DNA from: Fluviicola sp. | Lineage (GTDB): Bacteria; Bacteroidota; Bacteroidia; Flavobacteriales_D; Crocinitomicaceae | DNA: 64,000 bases | Direction of reading: 5' to 3' | Assembly (NCBI RefSeq): GCF_039596395.1 | Contig: NZ_JBCNJT010000001.1 | Span: forward strand, 1,957,315 to 2,021,314 | Shown here: positions 48,356 to 56,730 of the stretch, in pieces | Position numbering within the stretch: the stretch's first letter is position 1 | Layout: every line of letters begins with the position of its first letter | The notes under the pieces: model-generated | Database searches by the model: none | Seen by the model: the letters and a program-made list of their open reading frames with translations, nothing else | What the model was told of the DNA's origin: nothing | Program-made: the position numbers and the translations under genes

Positions 48356-49102
48356 TTACTTGATGATCTTGAATTGGTTCAGCACCTCTTTGTAATGGTC
48401 GCTGATAGGCACGTATAATTTATTGCTCATCACAAGCAAGCCGTCGGAAGGCTGGATCTCTTCGATCTCATGTGCATTTACGATGTGATTGCGGTGTACG
48501 CGGTAGAATTTCGACGGATCAAGCAGGTTGATCACTTTGGTAAGCGAAATCTGGATGACGAACTTTTCAGTGCCGACAAAAATGGAACAGTAGCGCTCTT
48601 CCACCTCGATATTGATGATATCCGAAATGGCCACTTTCTTCAAGGCATCTTTTTTCTTGATGAACAGGAAGTCGGAACTGATAACGGTATCTTCTTCGTC
48701 TCCCTGGAAAATATCGGGTTGATCGTAGAATTTCTCTATCGCCATTTCGAGCGCATACAACACTTCCAGCGGGTTGAAAGGTTTTAACAGGAAACTGTAA
48801 GGTTTGGTGAGTCTTGCCCGTTCGAAAATGCTTCGGTCGGTGGAACTGGTCAAAAACACAAAAGGCCTTGCAGATTCCGGAACATTGTTGAGTGTTTCTG
48901 CGAAGGTAATTCCTTCGGGAATACCGTTCAGGAAAATATCGATCACCACGATGTCTACTTTATTGGTATAGAACAACTGCAATGCTTCTTTGTGCGAGCG
49001 TGCAACGCCCACCACTTCGAATTGACTCTCTGTCAATGTGTTGATCAGTTTATCACTTTCTGCTACCGTGTCTTCAACAATCAGGACCTTAATTTTTTCC
49101 AT
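48356..49102 (-). CDS. LytTR-family response regulator
   Basis: The 248-residue protein has a receiver (VLIVEDTVAESDKL, VDIVVIDIFLNGIPEG with the phospho-aspartate, VFLTSSTDRSIFE) and a C-terminal LytTR DNA-binding domain (DIINIEVEERYCSIF, DPSKFYRVHRNHIVNAHEIEEIQ). The start at 49102 overlaps the end of the kinase gene by 14 bases, indicating translational coupling. LytTR regulators control adhesins, autolysis or secretion in many bacteria; the target here is unknown. Confidence 0.93.
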   Translation of the reverse strand: MEKIKVLIVEDTVAESDKLINTLTESQFEVVGVARSHKEALQLFYTNKVDIVVIDIFLNGIPEGITFAETLNNVPESARPFVFLTSSTDRSIFERARLTKPYSFLLKPFNPLEVLYALEMAIEKFYDQPDIFQGDEEDTVISSDFLFIKKKDALKKVAISDIINIEVEERYCSIFVGTEKFVIQISLTKVINLLDPSKFYRVHRNHIVNAHEIEEIQPSDGLLVMSNKLYVPISDHYKEVLNQFKIIK

Positions 49103-50870
49103 CAGCACATGTCTTTAAGGTAACGATCATACTCGTTCCCTCATTTTGTCTGCTCCAAATATCGAACTTCCCGTTGTTTTTTGCTAGCATTGCGCGACAT
49201 AAATTCATTCCCAATCCCGAACCGATTGTTTTTTCGTGGTCTTTTTTGGTCAATTGAGGCGAATCGCTGAGTAATTTCAGGCGCGTTTCCTCCGACATTC
49301 CTTTCCCGGTATCTTTCCAGATGAATGTAACCTCATCAGCGTGAGTTTGAGTGTGGAGTGTGGAGGGAGCATGAAGACTTACCGTAATCGCCGATCCGGA
49401 ATCCGAGAACTTGATACTGTTGTCCATGAAATTCCGCAGAACGATCTTCAGGGATTCTGCATCCACGAATACTTTTACGGATTTCGGGACCGTATTTTCA
49501 AAGGTGATTCCTTTCTGGTTCAGGACTCCTTTGAAATTGAAAGCCACATGGTCGATCAGCATGCTTAAACGGTGTTCTTCCGGTTTAAAATAACCGCCTT
49601 CCGTTTGCAAAAGCGCCCAATTCAACAGGTTATCCAGCATATTGTAAGTATTGGTGGCAATCACACTGTTTTCTTCCAGCTGGTTCTCCAAACCGGCGTA
49701 ATCCTGTTTTTGTACTTTGTCTTTCAGACCGGAATTACTCACACTGAGTGCATGGACCGAAGATCTCAAATCGTGACTAACGATAGAGAACAATTGGTCT
49801 TTTGTAGCATTCAGGAGATCGAGTTCCTGCTTTTGACGCAAAATTACCCGCGAGCGCAACACACTTTGGCGGTAGAAGTAAGTTCCGAAAATGATTACAG
49901 CCAACAGGAATAAAGCAGCGAACAAATACGTATTCAAACGCGCTTGCTTCAGTTTGTTTTCCGTTTCCAGCAACTTAACCCGCTGATGTTCGTGTTCCAA
50001 AGCCAATCTTTTTTCGATCTGGGCAACTTCGTATATTTTGTTTTGGTCATTCAGGGAATCTTTCCAATTCTCATATTCTTTGCGATAAGCCAATGCCTTA
50101 TCGTAACGCTTCCGGTTCTCCTCTGCTACAGCCATATTGTGCGAAGCATTTAGTTTCAATTCAAATGAACCGTATTTTTGAGAAAAATTATAAGCCTTCT
50201 CAAAATATATAATTGCTTTATCGTCGAGGTACTGTTCGTAATAAAGATTTCCTAAATCAATATACGAATAGATTAGCGAAACATAATCTTTTCTTTCTTC
50301 GATTAATCTGGCTGCTGTAAGCAAATACTTTTCTGATTCCGGATAATTTCCCAAATGCAGGTAACAAACACCCATATTGTGAAACAGCCCATCTATACGA
50401 ATGGTTTGAATGTCTTTTGCATTCGAAGTATCAATACTTTTAAATAAATTCAAAGCCTGATTGTATTTTTCCTGTGATAAAAAAATACTTGCCTTATTGA
50501 ACTGAACCATGGTATGGAATTCAAAGTCTTTTCGAATCAGGTCAAATTCACTCATAGCATACCTGAAAATCCGCTTCTTATGAAATGCTTCTCCTCTGTA
50601 ATAATGTACAAAGTCAAGCAATTTTGGGTCTTTTACTTGCTGTAAAAGTTTCTGTGTATTCACTAAAACGGAATCCCAGTTTTCCAACTTTGCAAAACCA
50701 ATTGTTTTAGACAAAACCTTTGAATCAACTTTCGCAGCCAATTCGGTTGTTCTTTGGTCAATGAACTGATTGCTCCTATCTCTTTCAGCAAAGACCTTAT
50801 CAGTAATCAAAAAAAGTGTCCCCAGTAGGGACACTTTCAGTAGATATTTCAATTCATTTAAAGAGAACAT
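49089..50870 (-). CDS. TPR sensor histidine kinase, HisKA type
   Basis: The 593-residue protein has an N-terminal signal/membrane helix (LLKVSLLGTLFLITDKVFA), TPR repeats (~50-300), a transmembrane helix (TYLFAALFLLAVIIFGTYFY, ~311-330) and a kinase core: LFSIVSHDLRSSVHALSVS (HisKA, His in SHDLR), NFMDNSIKFSDSG (N box), DTGKGMSEE (G1) and GSGLGMNLCRAML (G2). It is the partner of the LytTR regulator. It is separated by 2 bases from a small upstream gene of unknown function, so the operon probably begins there. Only ~85 kb-scale evidence on the signal would be external, none is visible here. Confidence 0.9.
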   Translation of the reverse strand: MFSLNELKYLLKVSLLGTLFLITDKVFAERDRSNQFIDQRTTELAAKVDSKVLSKTIGFAKLENWDSVLVNTQKLLQQVKDPKLLDFVHYYRGEAFHKKRIFRYAMSEFDLIRKDFEFHTMVQFNKASIFLSQEKYNQALNLFKSIDTSNAKDIQTIRIDGLFHNMGVCYLHLGNYPESEKYLLTAARLIEERKDYVSLIYSYIDLGNLYYEQYLDDKAIIYFEKAYNFSQKYGSFELKLNASHNMAVAEENRKRYDKALAYRKEYENWKDSLNDQNKIYEVAQIEKRLALEHEHQRVKLLETENKLKQARLNTYLFAALFLLAVIIFGTYFYRQSVLRSRVILRQKQELDLLNATKDQLFSIVSHDLRSSVHALSVSNSGLKDKVQKQDYAGLENQLEENSVIATNTYNMLDNLLNWALLQTEGGYFKPEEHRLSMLIDHVAFNFKGVLNQKGITFENTVPKSVKVFVDAESLKIVLRNFMDNSIKFSDSGSAITVSLHAPSTLHTQTHADEVTFIWKDTGKGMSEETRLKLLSDSPQLTKKDHEKTIGSGLGMNLCRAMLAKNNGKFDIWSRQNEGTSMIVTLKTCADGKN

Positions 50871-50872
50871 TT

Positions 50873-51295
50873 TTATTGTTCTGTTGTTCTTACAGCACTA
50901 TTCATCCCTCTTGAAGACTTTGGTCCATAAAGATTCACCAGCATCGTATTGATCGTCAAAACACTTCCCAACGAGATCGCCCCTCCGGATGAATCTACCG
51001 GGCTGGCTTTGAAAGCGCAGTTCACCGGTTTTGCTGTAGCGGTAGAATCCGAATTGTAAACTGCATAAAAATACAATTTGCTTGGGTCGGCAACAGCAGG
51101 ATAGTATTGCTGGATCGTCACCTGGCTCGGATTGATGGTTCCAGGGAGCATGAATGTCATTGTTACGCTCATTTGTCCTGAAGCTACATTGAAAGCCGCA
51201 TCAACTCCAGCGGTTTCAGGTAGATTTGGTGCACCACATGGTACAATAGGCAGCGCAACAGGCTGAACAGTGTAAGTTTGGATGGTTGTGTCCAT
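50873..51295 (-). CDS. Unknown protein, first gene of the LytTR two-component operon
   Basis: The 140-residue protein lacks a signal peptide. It is beta-rich with small residues (GVDAAFNVASGQMSVTMTFMLPGTINPS, KLYFYAVYNSDSTATAKPVNC) and looks like a small beta sandwich. No family recognised. Its stop lies 2 bases before the kinase start, so it is cotranscribed and could be a partner of that system. ATG at 51295 is preferred to one 9 bases earlier, though both fit. Confidence 0.55.
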   Translation of the reverse strand: MDTTIQTYTVQPVALPIVPCGAPNLPETAGVDAAFNVASGQMSVTMTFMLPGTINPSQVTIQQYYPAVADPSKLYFYAVYNSDSTATAKPVNCAFKASPVDSSGGAISLGSVLTINTMLVNLYGPKSSRGMNSAVRTTEQ

Positions 51296-51610
51296 AAAAC
51301 GCATTTTTTAGTTAGACAAAAGTTTGTTTTCCAAATATGCCTTTTTTTGAGCAAAGAAGAAAGTTGTTTTCGTAAATAGCCGGAATCAGTTATTTTTCTT
51401 CAGTACACGATGAAAGGTTTAATCTATTGGTTTTTAAAAATAGCAGTTTTTTTCGTTTGAAAAAAGCATTGAAAAGCAATTCATCTAAATTTTACTAAAC
51501 AAAACGGTTGAAATTATAGTACCTGAAATCATTGACCGATAAATCGGGGCCATTCACTCAATTTTCTGCTCGATTGGGCACCTTTTTAATGACAACTCCC
51601 CGGACGGTAT

Positions 51611-51742
51611 GTAATTTTGCTCTCAAGAAGGAACTTATAGCGTACGCTTCGGCGGAATTTCCTCTGGATTACAACTTATTTTAGCAAACTCTTGCTCGGT
51701 TGAGAAAAAAGCCACGATCCCCCATCGGATGGTGGCTTTTTC
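51611..51742 (+). ncRNA. Candidate structured RNA followed by a terminator
   Basis: GTAAT (51611-51615) pairs with ATTAC (51668-51672); AGGAA-c-TT (51629-51636) pairs with AA-t-TTCCT (51656-51663); and CGC-TTCG-GCG (51645-51654) forms a UUCG tetraloop. The nested stems are followed by an intrinsic terminator. Promoter evidence is weak, and the terminator also suits the minus-strand gene at 51783. Confidence 0.32.
51706..51742. terminator. Bidirectional terminator next to the HMA-MauE gene
   Basis: AAAAAAGCCAC-g-ATCC pairs with GGAT-g-GTGGCTTTTT; T-runs on both strands. Confidence 0.85.
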
Positions 51743-51782
51743 TATTTTAGAACATTCAAAAAAGTTTAAAGGTTTAAAGAGT

Positions 51783-52499
51783 TCAAGCAAGGAACAGCAT
51801 TGCTGCACTCATAGCAATCATTAATGCATCTTCAATAATGGTTACGGTGCTCATCGGCAGATTGAATACAGTTCCCAGGCAGGCACAACGGATTTTCTTT
51901 TTGTTCAGCACTGTTTTCAGCACTCCGATGATGCTGATGCTCATCACGATCAGGGTAATCCAGTTCGTAAGCTGTGGGTTCCAATTGACCAGGTAGGAAA
52001 TTCCAAGTCCCAATTCAATAAATGCATAAACCACGCCCCAAAACGGGATTCTTTTTGCAATGACATCATACATGGCATAACTCTCGGAAAATCCTTTCAG
52101 GTTCAATAGTTTAAAGAAGGAAAAGACCAGGAAGAAGCCTGCCATGAAGTGGCGCATCCATTCCATCGGGTTGAACCGGTCATTTTGAAATTGTATCAAG
52201 ACTGTAACACAGCCAATGAACGCGAAAATCAGTAAGATGGGTTTGTAGGTTTCCAGCCAGGAACGTGTTTCTTCCGCTTCCTGCACGTCTGTCACCGGTG
52301 CCATTGAAATGGAATACCTCGGATCGAGTGCTGCCTGTAAATCAGCAGTTGAAACGTGTTTGTTCATAGTTATACGGGCACTTCCTGCTTCTTTGGAAAC
52401 TTCCACGTTTGTGATTTCCGGGACTTTTTCCAGGGCCGATTGGACTTTTGCTACGCAGCCGGAGCATGTTATTCCTGTTATGTGATATGTATGGGTCAT
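51783..52499 (-). CDS. HMA domain fused to a MauE/DoxX-like membrane protein
   Basis: The 238-residue protein has an N-terminal heavy-metal-associated domain (TYHITGITCSGCVAKVQSALEKVPEITNVEV; metal site CSGC at ~12-15) followed by a four-helix membrane domain (~90-238) with the MauE-like motif ACLGTVFNLPMS near the end. Such fusions are common in Bacteroidota and are thought to handle copper or mercury; the exact ion and role are not known. Upstream lies an AraC regulator with an HMA-like N-terminus, 138 bases away. The ATG at 52499 is preferred over 52529, which would add a hydrophobic leader before the HMA domain. Confidence 0.88.
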   Translation of the reverse strand: MTHTYHITGITCSGCVAKVQSALEKVPEITNVEVSKEAGSARITMNKHVSTADLQAALDPRYSISMAPVTDVQEAEETRSWLETYKPILLIFAFIGCVTVLIQFQNDRFNPMEWMRHFMAGFFLVFSFFKLLNLKGFSESYAMYDVIAKRIPFWGVVYAFIELGLGISYLVNWNPQLTNWITLIVMSISIIGVLKTVLNKKKIRCACLGTVFNLPMSTVTIIEDALMIAMSAAMLFLA

Positions 52500-52637
52500 T
52501 TGAATGATATTAAAGAGTAAAAAAATCAACGTTTAAATGGTTCAAATGCGCAGAACTTTTAAACCGTTTTCTATCAAACAAAAGTAGATCACTAACGAAA
52601 AAGCGTACTGTAGAATTTTGGAATTGGCTTGTAAGAT

Positions 52638-53198
52638 TTACAGTTCTTCGATATTCCGGCGCTTATTTTCTTTCAGGGCCTTGTAGAAGGAAGGTGAAAG
52701 GCCGGTTATTTTTTTGAATTGATTGGATAAATAGGCCGCACTGCTGTACCCGAGCCGGTCAGCGATCTCTGCCAACGAAAGTTCGTCGTACATGAGCAGT
52801 TCTTTTACTTTTTCGATGCGTTGTGCAATGATGTATTTTTCGATGGTTGTCCCTTCTACTTCGGAAAAAAGGTTGCTCAGGTAGGTATAGTCGTAATTTA
52901 CCTTTTGTGCGATGAACTCTGAAAAATTGGTTTTCGGGAAATCGGCGCTGTGATGAATGAGTGTTACAACGGCATTTTTGATTTGTTCGATCAGCCTGCT
53001 CTTTTTATCGTCAATGATTTCAAAGCCCACTTCTTCCAGGCTTTTTTTCACAATTTCCAGCTGTGCTTTACCAGGCTCTTCCAAAAGTTCCACTTCTCCC
53101 AATTCTACTGAAACGGGTATCAACCCGGCTTTAAGGAATAAATCGTTTACCACCATTTTACAGCGGCTGCATACCATATTGCGGACGTAGAATTTCAC
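52638..53198 (-). CDS. AraC-family regulator with intact HMA-like N-terminus
   Basis: The 186-residue protein pairs an HMA-like N-terminus (FYVRNMVCSRCKMVVNDLFLK, with a CxxC at ~9-12, then PVSVELGEVELLEE) with an AraC DNA-binding domain (VNYDYTYLSNLFSEVEG, LSLAEIADRLGYSSAAYLSNQFKKITGLSPSFYKAL). It is a clear paralogue of the gene at 29989 (same length and order), but this copy keeps both cysteines. It lies just upstream of the HMA-MauE gene and 10 bases after a methyltransferase, so metal-dependent control of that operon is a fair guess. AraC domains usually need two ligand-binding subunits. Confidence 0.86.
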   Translation of the reverse strand: MKFYVRNMVCSRCKMVVNDLFLKAGLIPVSVELGEVELLEEPGKAQLEIVKKSLEEVGFEIIDDKKSRLIEQIKNAVVTLIHHSADFPKTNFSEFIAQKVNYDYTYLSNLFSEVEGTTIEKYIIAQRIEKVKELLMYDELSLAEIADRLGYSSAAYLSNQFKKITGLSPSFYKALKENKRRNIEEL

Positions 53199-53208
53199 GA
53201 GCTTAAAA

Positions 53209-53829
53209 TTAGCGCTTTCTGAAACTACAGAATATAAAATTCTGCCGGGTATCGAAAGGAGTTTGATGATCTACAGTGAGGCAACCGGTTTTCTCAAAGG
53301 AATTTCCTGTCACCAGATCCAAAGAAGTCTCCGAGTATTGCCTGATTTCTATTCCGCTGCATTTTAACGGGCCGTTTTCTGAGAACGTCCCCAAAACCAG
53401 GGTTCCCTCTTTCCGGATATAGCGTTCCAGTTGCGAAATATACTTTTGGATGTCTTTCTGATCCGTTACAAAATGAAATACCGCCCTATCGTGCCAAAGG
53501 TCGTAGGTATCTTCGAGTTCCATATCCAACACATCGGCCTCGATCCATTTCACGGAATCTGCCTTTTCGCCCAATCTTTTACGGGCACGTTCCAATGCTT
53601 TTCCGGAAATATCAACAACGGTAATGTTCGTATAGCCCAGTTCCAGTAAATGATCTAGCAAAAAACTATCACCTCCGCCCACATCTATGATTTTCGCATC
53701 TTCTGACAAGTTCGCTTTTTCAATAAACTGCAGGGATGTTTCCGGTTTTGGTTGATACCAGCTTACTTCGTGCAACTCCTTGGTGGCGTATACATTTTCC
53801 CAATGCTCTTTTTTATTGAAATGTGACAT
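53209..53829 (-). CDS. Class I SAM-dependent methyltransferase
   Basis: The 206-residue protein has IIDVGGGDSFLLDHLLELGYTNITVVDIS (SAM motif I and the acidic loop of motif II, residues ~49-77) and WIEADVLDMELEDTYDLWHDRAVFHFV. The WHDRAVFHF segment is typical of thiopurine/tellurite-type or ubiquinone-type small methyltransferases, such as TehB-like proteins that act on metalloids. That would fit the neighbouring HMA genes, but substrate is unproven. The start at 53829 is preferred; a -7 box TAAATTTG at 53858-53851 lies just upstream. Confidence 0.85.
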   Translation of the reverse strand: MSHFNKKEHWENVYATKELHEVSWYQPKPETSLQFIEKANLSEDAKIIDVGGGDSFLLDHLLELGYTNITVVDISGKALERARKRLGEKADSVKWIEADVLDMELEDTYDLWHDRAVFHFVTDQKDIQKYISQLERYIRKEGTLVLGTFSENGPLKCSGIEIRQYSETSLDLVTGNSFEKTGCLTVDHQTPFDTRQNFIFCSFRKR

Positions 53830-54048
53830 ATTTCCTGTTTTTAGCGGTTTCAAATTTAAAGAGTTTCAGATTTCACATTACCTCTGTGTGAGAATTTATA
53901 AAGGAAACCGATCGGATGAATATGCAAATAAAAGTGACAACGTTTAAAAACACGATTTAAACCCTGAAAATTTCATCCAACTTCCCCCTTAAATTCAGGA
54001 CGTTAGAAAATATGACTCATTTTTTTTCGTTTTTTTTGCTCAAAACCC

Positions 54049-54078
54049 TTGCACAAACACAAAAGATATCTATCTTTG
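54049..54078 (+). promoter_or_regulatory. Promoter of tRNA-Lys
   Basis: TTG (54049-54051), exactly 19 bases, then TATCTTTG (54071-54078) and CACCC; a full match to the Bacteroidota consensus. Confidence 0.88.
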
Positions 54079-54117
54079 CACCCGCAATCACGAATGAGTG
54101 AGGCGAATAAAAAATAA

Positions 54118-54190
54118 GATTCCGTAGCTCAGCTGGTAGAGCAATACACTTTTAATGTATGGGTCCTGGGTTCGAATCCCAGCGGGATCA
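54118..54190 (+). tRNA. tRNA-Lys (anticodon TTT)
   Basis: A complete cloverleaf can be drawn: acceptor GATTCCG with CGGGATC (one G-T pair), D arm GCTC...GAGC, anticodon stem ATACA/TGTAT with loop CTTTTAA (anticodon TTT, lysine), a five-base variable region GGGTC and T arm CTGGG/CCCAG with TTCGAAT. The 3' CCA is not encoded. Discriminator base A at 54190. Confidence 0.96.
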
Positions 54191-54199
54191 CAAAAGAAA

Positions 54200-54226
54200 A
54201 AAGCATCGCAATAGTGATGCTTTTTT
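54200..54226 (+). terminator. Terminator of tRNA-Lys
   Basis: AAAGCATC pairs with GATGCTTT and is followed by TTTTC. Confidence 0.88.
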
Positions 54227-54411
54227 CTTTTACCTCATTTTCATTCTGTTTCTCATTCTGACCAAATTTTCTCCAGATGCTTTTTTCTTTCAGAGCGAGA
54301 GCGGAGAGTGAGAATGAAGAGTGAATCCTTGTTCGAAGTTTCAATCCGATTCTTTCAGATGATAAGCTCCAATATTTAGTAAACCATTGATTTTATTGTG
54401 TTTTCTGAACA

Positions 54412-54430
54412 TTCAAAGTGGTTCGAATCC
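54412..54430 (+). repeat. Left direct repeat of a tRNA-proximal cassette
   Basis: TTCAAAGTGGTTCGAATCC; a near copy lies at 55001-55017. The middle resembles the T arm of tRNA-Lys. Confidence 0.5.
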
Positions 54431-54499
54431 AATTTGGGCTTCAGGCAATTTTTTTTATCGTTGTGATTATATCTATAATTGAAAAAATAAGTTAGAAGA

Positions 54500-54991
54500 A
54501 TGGATGTTAAAAAGACACAGGAATATTATTGGATAGAATTGGATTCTGAAACATGTAATATTGGAACGATCGTTCAAAAGGCTCCAGAGTTATTACTTAA
54601 TAAAAATCTCATCATCGTTTCATTTGATGGAGGTTCTTTTGTCCCTACCAATGAAGAATTATCCAGAGGATGGGTATTTGAAAATGAAATGGCTTATTTT
54701 GATAATATAAACATAGAAGAATTAAATGAGGCAATATTTGATGTTTATGATCAATGGTTGGTCACGACTAGTAATATTCGAATAAACAAAATGGATTCAT
54801 ATGTGAACTATAGTGGATTTTCATTACTATCAGAAAATATCCAAGATTCCTTGTTTGAAAATTTGACTAGCAAGTTTTGGAATGAGATTCATGAGATAAA
54901 TCCAGATCAGTTTATATTGAATGGAGATAAATTCATTTATGGATCACTTCAAAAAAATGACGTAGAAAAATTAATAAGCTTCAGTAATTGA
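54500..54991 (+). CDS. AT-rich orphan gene of unknown function
   Basis: The 163-residue protein has no signal peptide and no recognised motif. It is acidic with many Asn and Ile (LDSETCNIGTIVQKAPELLLNKNLIIVSFDGG; IHEINPDQFILNGDKFIYGSL). Its codons are clearly more AT-rich than those of neighbours (many ATT, AAT, TTA), suggesting transfer. It is flanked by the direct repeats at 54412 and 55001 and lies 310 bases after tRNA-Lys. The layout resembles small immunity-type proteins, but no toxin is present. It could be cargo of a small mobile element or a remnant of one. Confidence 0.6.
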   Translation: MDVKKTQEYYWIELDSETCNIGTIVQKAPELLLNKNLIIVSFDGGSFVPTNEELSRGWVFENEMAYFDNINIEELNEAIFDVYDQWLVTTSNIRINKMDSYVNYSGFSLLSENIQDSLFENLTSKFWNEIHEINPDQFILNGDKFIYGSLQKNDVEKLISFSN

Positions 54992-55000
54992 TCTACTTTT

Positions 55001-55017
55001 TTCAAAGTGTTCGACTC
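55001..55017 (+). repeat. Right direct repeat of the tRNA-proximal cassette
   Basis: TTCAAAGTGTTCGACTC matches 54412-54429 at all but two positions (one deleted G, one A/C change). Confidence 0.5.
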
Positions 55018-55408
55018 TGGTTGCGGTAGGTTCACAAAAAGATTTCAAACGAGATCTAAAATCACTGAAAAGCTTCCAAATTGGGCGCTTTTTTCGTTTA
55101 CCCCCATCGAGAAAGCAGATTTCTGCAAATTTCCAATTCAAACAAGTTCAAGAATAATGGTGCCCCTTTTGGTGCCCCATTTCTTTCGCTACATTGGGTC
55201 ACCAGTTTTTTTTAACCGTTTGCATGACAGGTGAATGCTACTCTTGAAAGAACCGTAGAAATGGATTCTTCACGCCACTTTGTTGGTGCCCCACATAACC
55301 TTCAGATGATAAAAACACCGGAGCACCCATTAAGGAAGCAGAGAGTGAAAATGAAGTAATCTGTGTTCAAAGTTCTATATCGGTCAATTCTTCAAAGAAA
55401 TCTTCTCA

Positions 55409-55444
55409 TTTTCAAAATGAAAATCCACTTTTTCATTTTGAAAA
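55409..55444. repeat. Perfect 15-base inverted repeat
   Basis: TTTTCAAAATGAAAA and TTTTCATTTTGAAAA enclose TCCACT; related to the hairpin at 44625-44656. Confidence 0.8.
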
Positions 55445-55663
55445 ACATTCCGTTTTTGTGGCACGCTCTCACCTGCTCTAAAATTCAGTATCTGCAAAGG
55501 CTTTAACATTTGTTTACGCATTACGGTACGAATTTCGGAATAGCCCGGATGTTGAACTGCTAAAACATTCAACCGTGAGGAAATCATATTTACTATAGAT
55601 CACTCAGCGCGGAAAAACAGATGAACGGCAACAACACCAATTTTCAAACAAAAAACAATCGTC

Positions 55664-56116
55664 ATGGAAAAGCAACCATTCTTCGGATTACGTATTCAGG
55701 TACTGGACGACAATCCATTCTACACGACTCTTTACAAACTACAGCTCGAACGCGAATTGCTCACGGCTTATGCCATGCATCAGAATCATTTTAAAATTAG
55801 TACATATACGGATTCCAAGGCTTTTCTATCAGATCTTCCGGGTATCCATTCCATCATATTCCTGGACTACAACCTGGGAGCAAATCTCACCGGCCTTGAC
55901 ATCATGGACAAGATCAAAAAGAAAACTTCTTTAGCGAAAGTCTACATTGTCACCGATGAGAACAATTCATTTATCCTGCGCTCCTGCCTTGATGCAGGAG
56001 CTGACGGGATCATCTTTAAGAATAATGAACTGATGGAGCTTTCACTCATGGTCATTCAGCAAACTTTAAGCAGCAACGAATTTCCTTACCAATTAAATAT
56101 TCCCCGGAACAATTAA
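55664..56116 (+). CDS. Stand-alone response regulator receiver protein
   Basis: The 150-residue protein is one receiver domain: acidic pair in IQVLDDNPFY (~12-18), phospho-aspartate in IIFLDYNLGANLTG (~67), threonine switch VYIVTDENN and lysine in IIFKNNE. No output domain follows, so it would act by protein contact or as a phosphate sink. No kinase is adjacent; the nearest lie at 45 and 49 kb, or it could be fed by a distant one. Its own promoter is not clear. Confidence 0.85.
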   Translation: MEKQPFFGLRIQVLDDNPFYTTLYKLQLERELLTAYAMHQNHFKISTYTDSKAFLSDLPGIHSIIFLDYNLGANLTGLDIMDKIKKKTSLAKVYIVTDENNSFILRSCLDAGADGIIFKNNELMELSLMVIQQTLSSNEFPYQLNIPRNN

Positions 56117-56219
56117 TCGGGAATGGGATCAGTTGAGTAAACAGGTACGACCGTTCAGATTTTTACAGAAAATCCGGTTTTCAAAAGACTTAGATTCGGT
56201 TTAACTCTAATCTCAGTTT

Positions 56220-56726
56220 ATGAAAACGGTTATACCTTTCGGCTTAATGCTTTGGGCACTTTTGCTCGCTTCCATTTCTTTCGGTGAAACAGATTCACTT
56301 TTGATCCAAAACAATATCCCGGCGTGGGTAAAACCTGTTTTGGAGAAATCGGAAATGGCTCAAAAACATCAGATCCTTACGGATTTCAATCCCTTTTATT
56401 TCGAAGCAGACTTTACCGGAGACGGCCAGGTTGACATTGCCTTCTTTGTGGAGAACAAAATCGACAAAACAAAAGGAGTCATGATCATCAACAATGTGAA
56501 GAATCTGGTTTACGTCATTGGCTGTGGAACGGCTACTGATATGGGAACTTCCCTTTCCTGGACCAAACGCTGGTTCATCTACCGGAACAAATACATCATG
56601 AATGACGGGAACAAGAAGAAGATTTCCCTGAAACTTCCGGCTATCCAGCTGATCAGAACAGATACCAACAGTTTGGTTATTTACTGGACCGGGAAGAAAT
56701 ACAAGACTTTTTTACAACAGTCATAA
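56220..56726 (+). CDS. Secreted protein with one FG-GAP-like motif
   Basis: The 168-residue protein has a signal peptide (cleavage near SFG-ETD) and the calcium-type motif FTGDGQVDIAFFVEN (~63-77), like a single FG-GAP repeat. The rest is beta-rich (KGVMIINNVKNLVYVIGCG, NSLVIYWTGKKYKTF). No family name is certain. A GC-rich hairpin directly follows the stop. It shares the FG-GAP motif with the large protein that starts at 57483 but not its architecture. Confidence 0.65.
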   Translation: MKTVIPFGLMLWALLLASISFGETDSLLIQNNIPAWVKPVLEKSEMAQKHQILTDFNPFYFEADFTGDGQVDIAFFVENKIDKTKGVMIINNVKNLVYVIGCGTATDMGTSLSWTKRWFIYRNKYIMNDGNKKKISLKLPAIQLIRTDTNSLVIYWTGKKYKTFLQQS

Positions 56727-56730
56727 ATCG

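Larger units (their letters stand above)
51296..51782. other. Gene-free region with a candidate structured RNA and terminator
   Basis: No reading frame has plausible protein content. The first ~250 bases are AT-rich and would hold the promoter of the operon at 51295. The second half carries a folded element at 51611-51672 and a terminator at 51706-51742, both listed separately. Confidence 0.5.
54191..54499. other. Gene-free region after tRNA-Lys with repeat copies
   Basis: Contains the tRNA terminator (54200-54226), a GCGGAGAGTGAGAATGAAG copy at 54301 and TTCAAAGTGGTTCGAATCC at 54412-54430. The latter includes GGTTCGAATCC, the same 11 bases as the tRNA T arm. No gene is credible here; a minus-strand frame at 54129-54344 runs through the tRNA itself. 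Confidence 0.6.
54992..55663. other. Gene-free remnant region
   Basis: This stretch of ~670 bases has no credible gene. It holds the right copy of the direct repeat (55001), a second diverged repeat (from 55338, similar to 54301-54345), three GGTGCCCC motifs near 55160-55290 and a perfect hairpin at 55409-55444. A minus-strand frame at 55384-55587 crosses the hairpin and lacks protein features. It may be decayed mobile DNA, followed by the promoter of the receiver gene. Confidence 0.45.

Noticed and set aside
54129-54344. Minus-strand frame with GFEPRTHTLKVYCSTS
   Set aside because: It is antisense to tRNA-Lys; this peptide is a well-known false product of tRNA sequences.
55384-55587. Minus-strand frame of 67 residues
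   Set aside because: It crosses a perfect hairpin and has no family or start context to support it.
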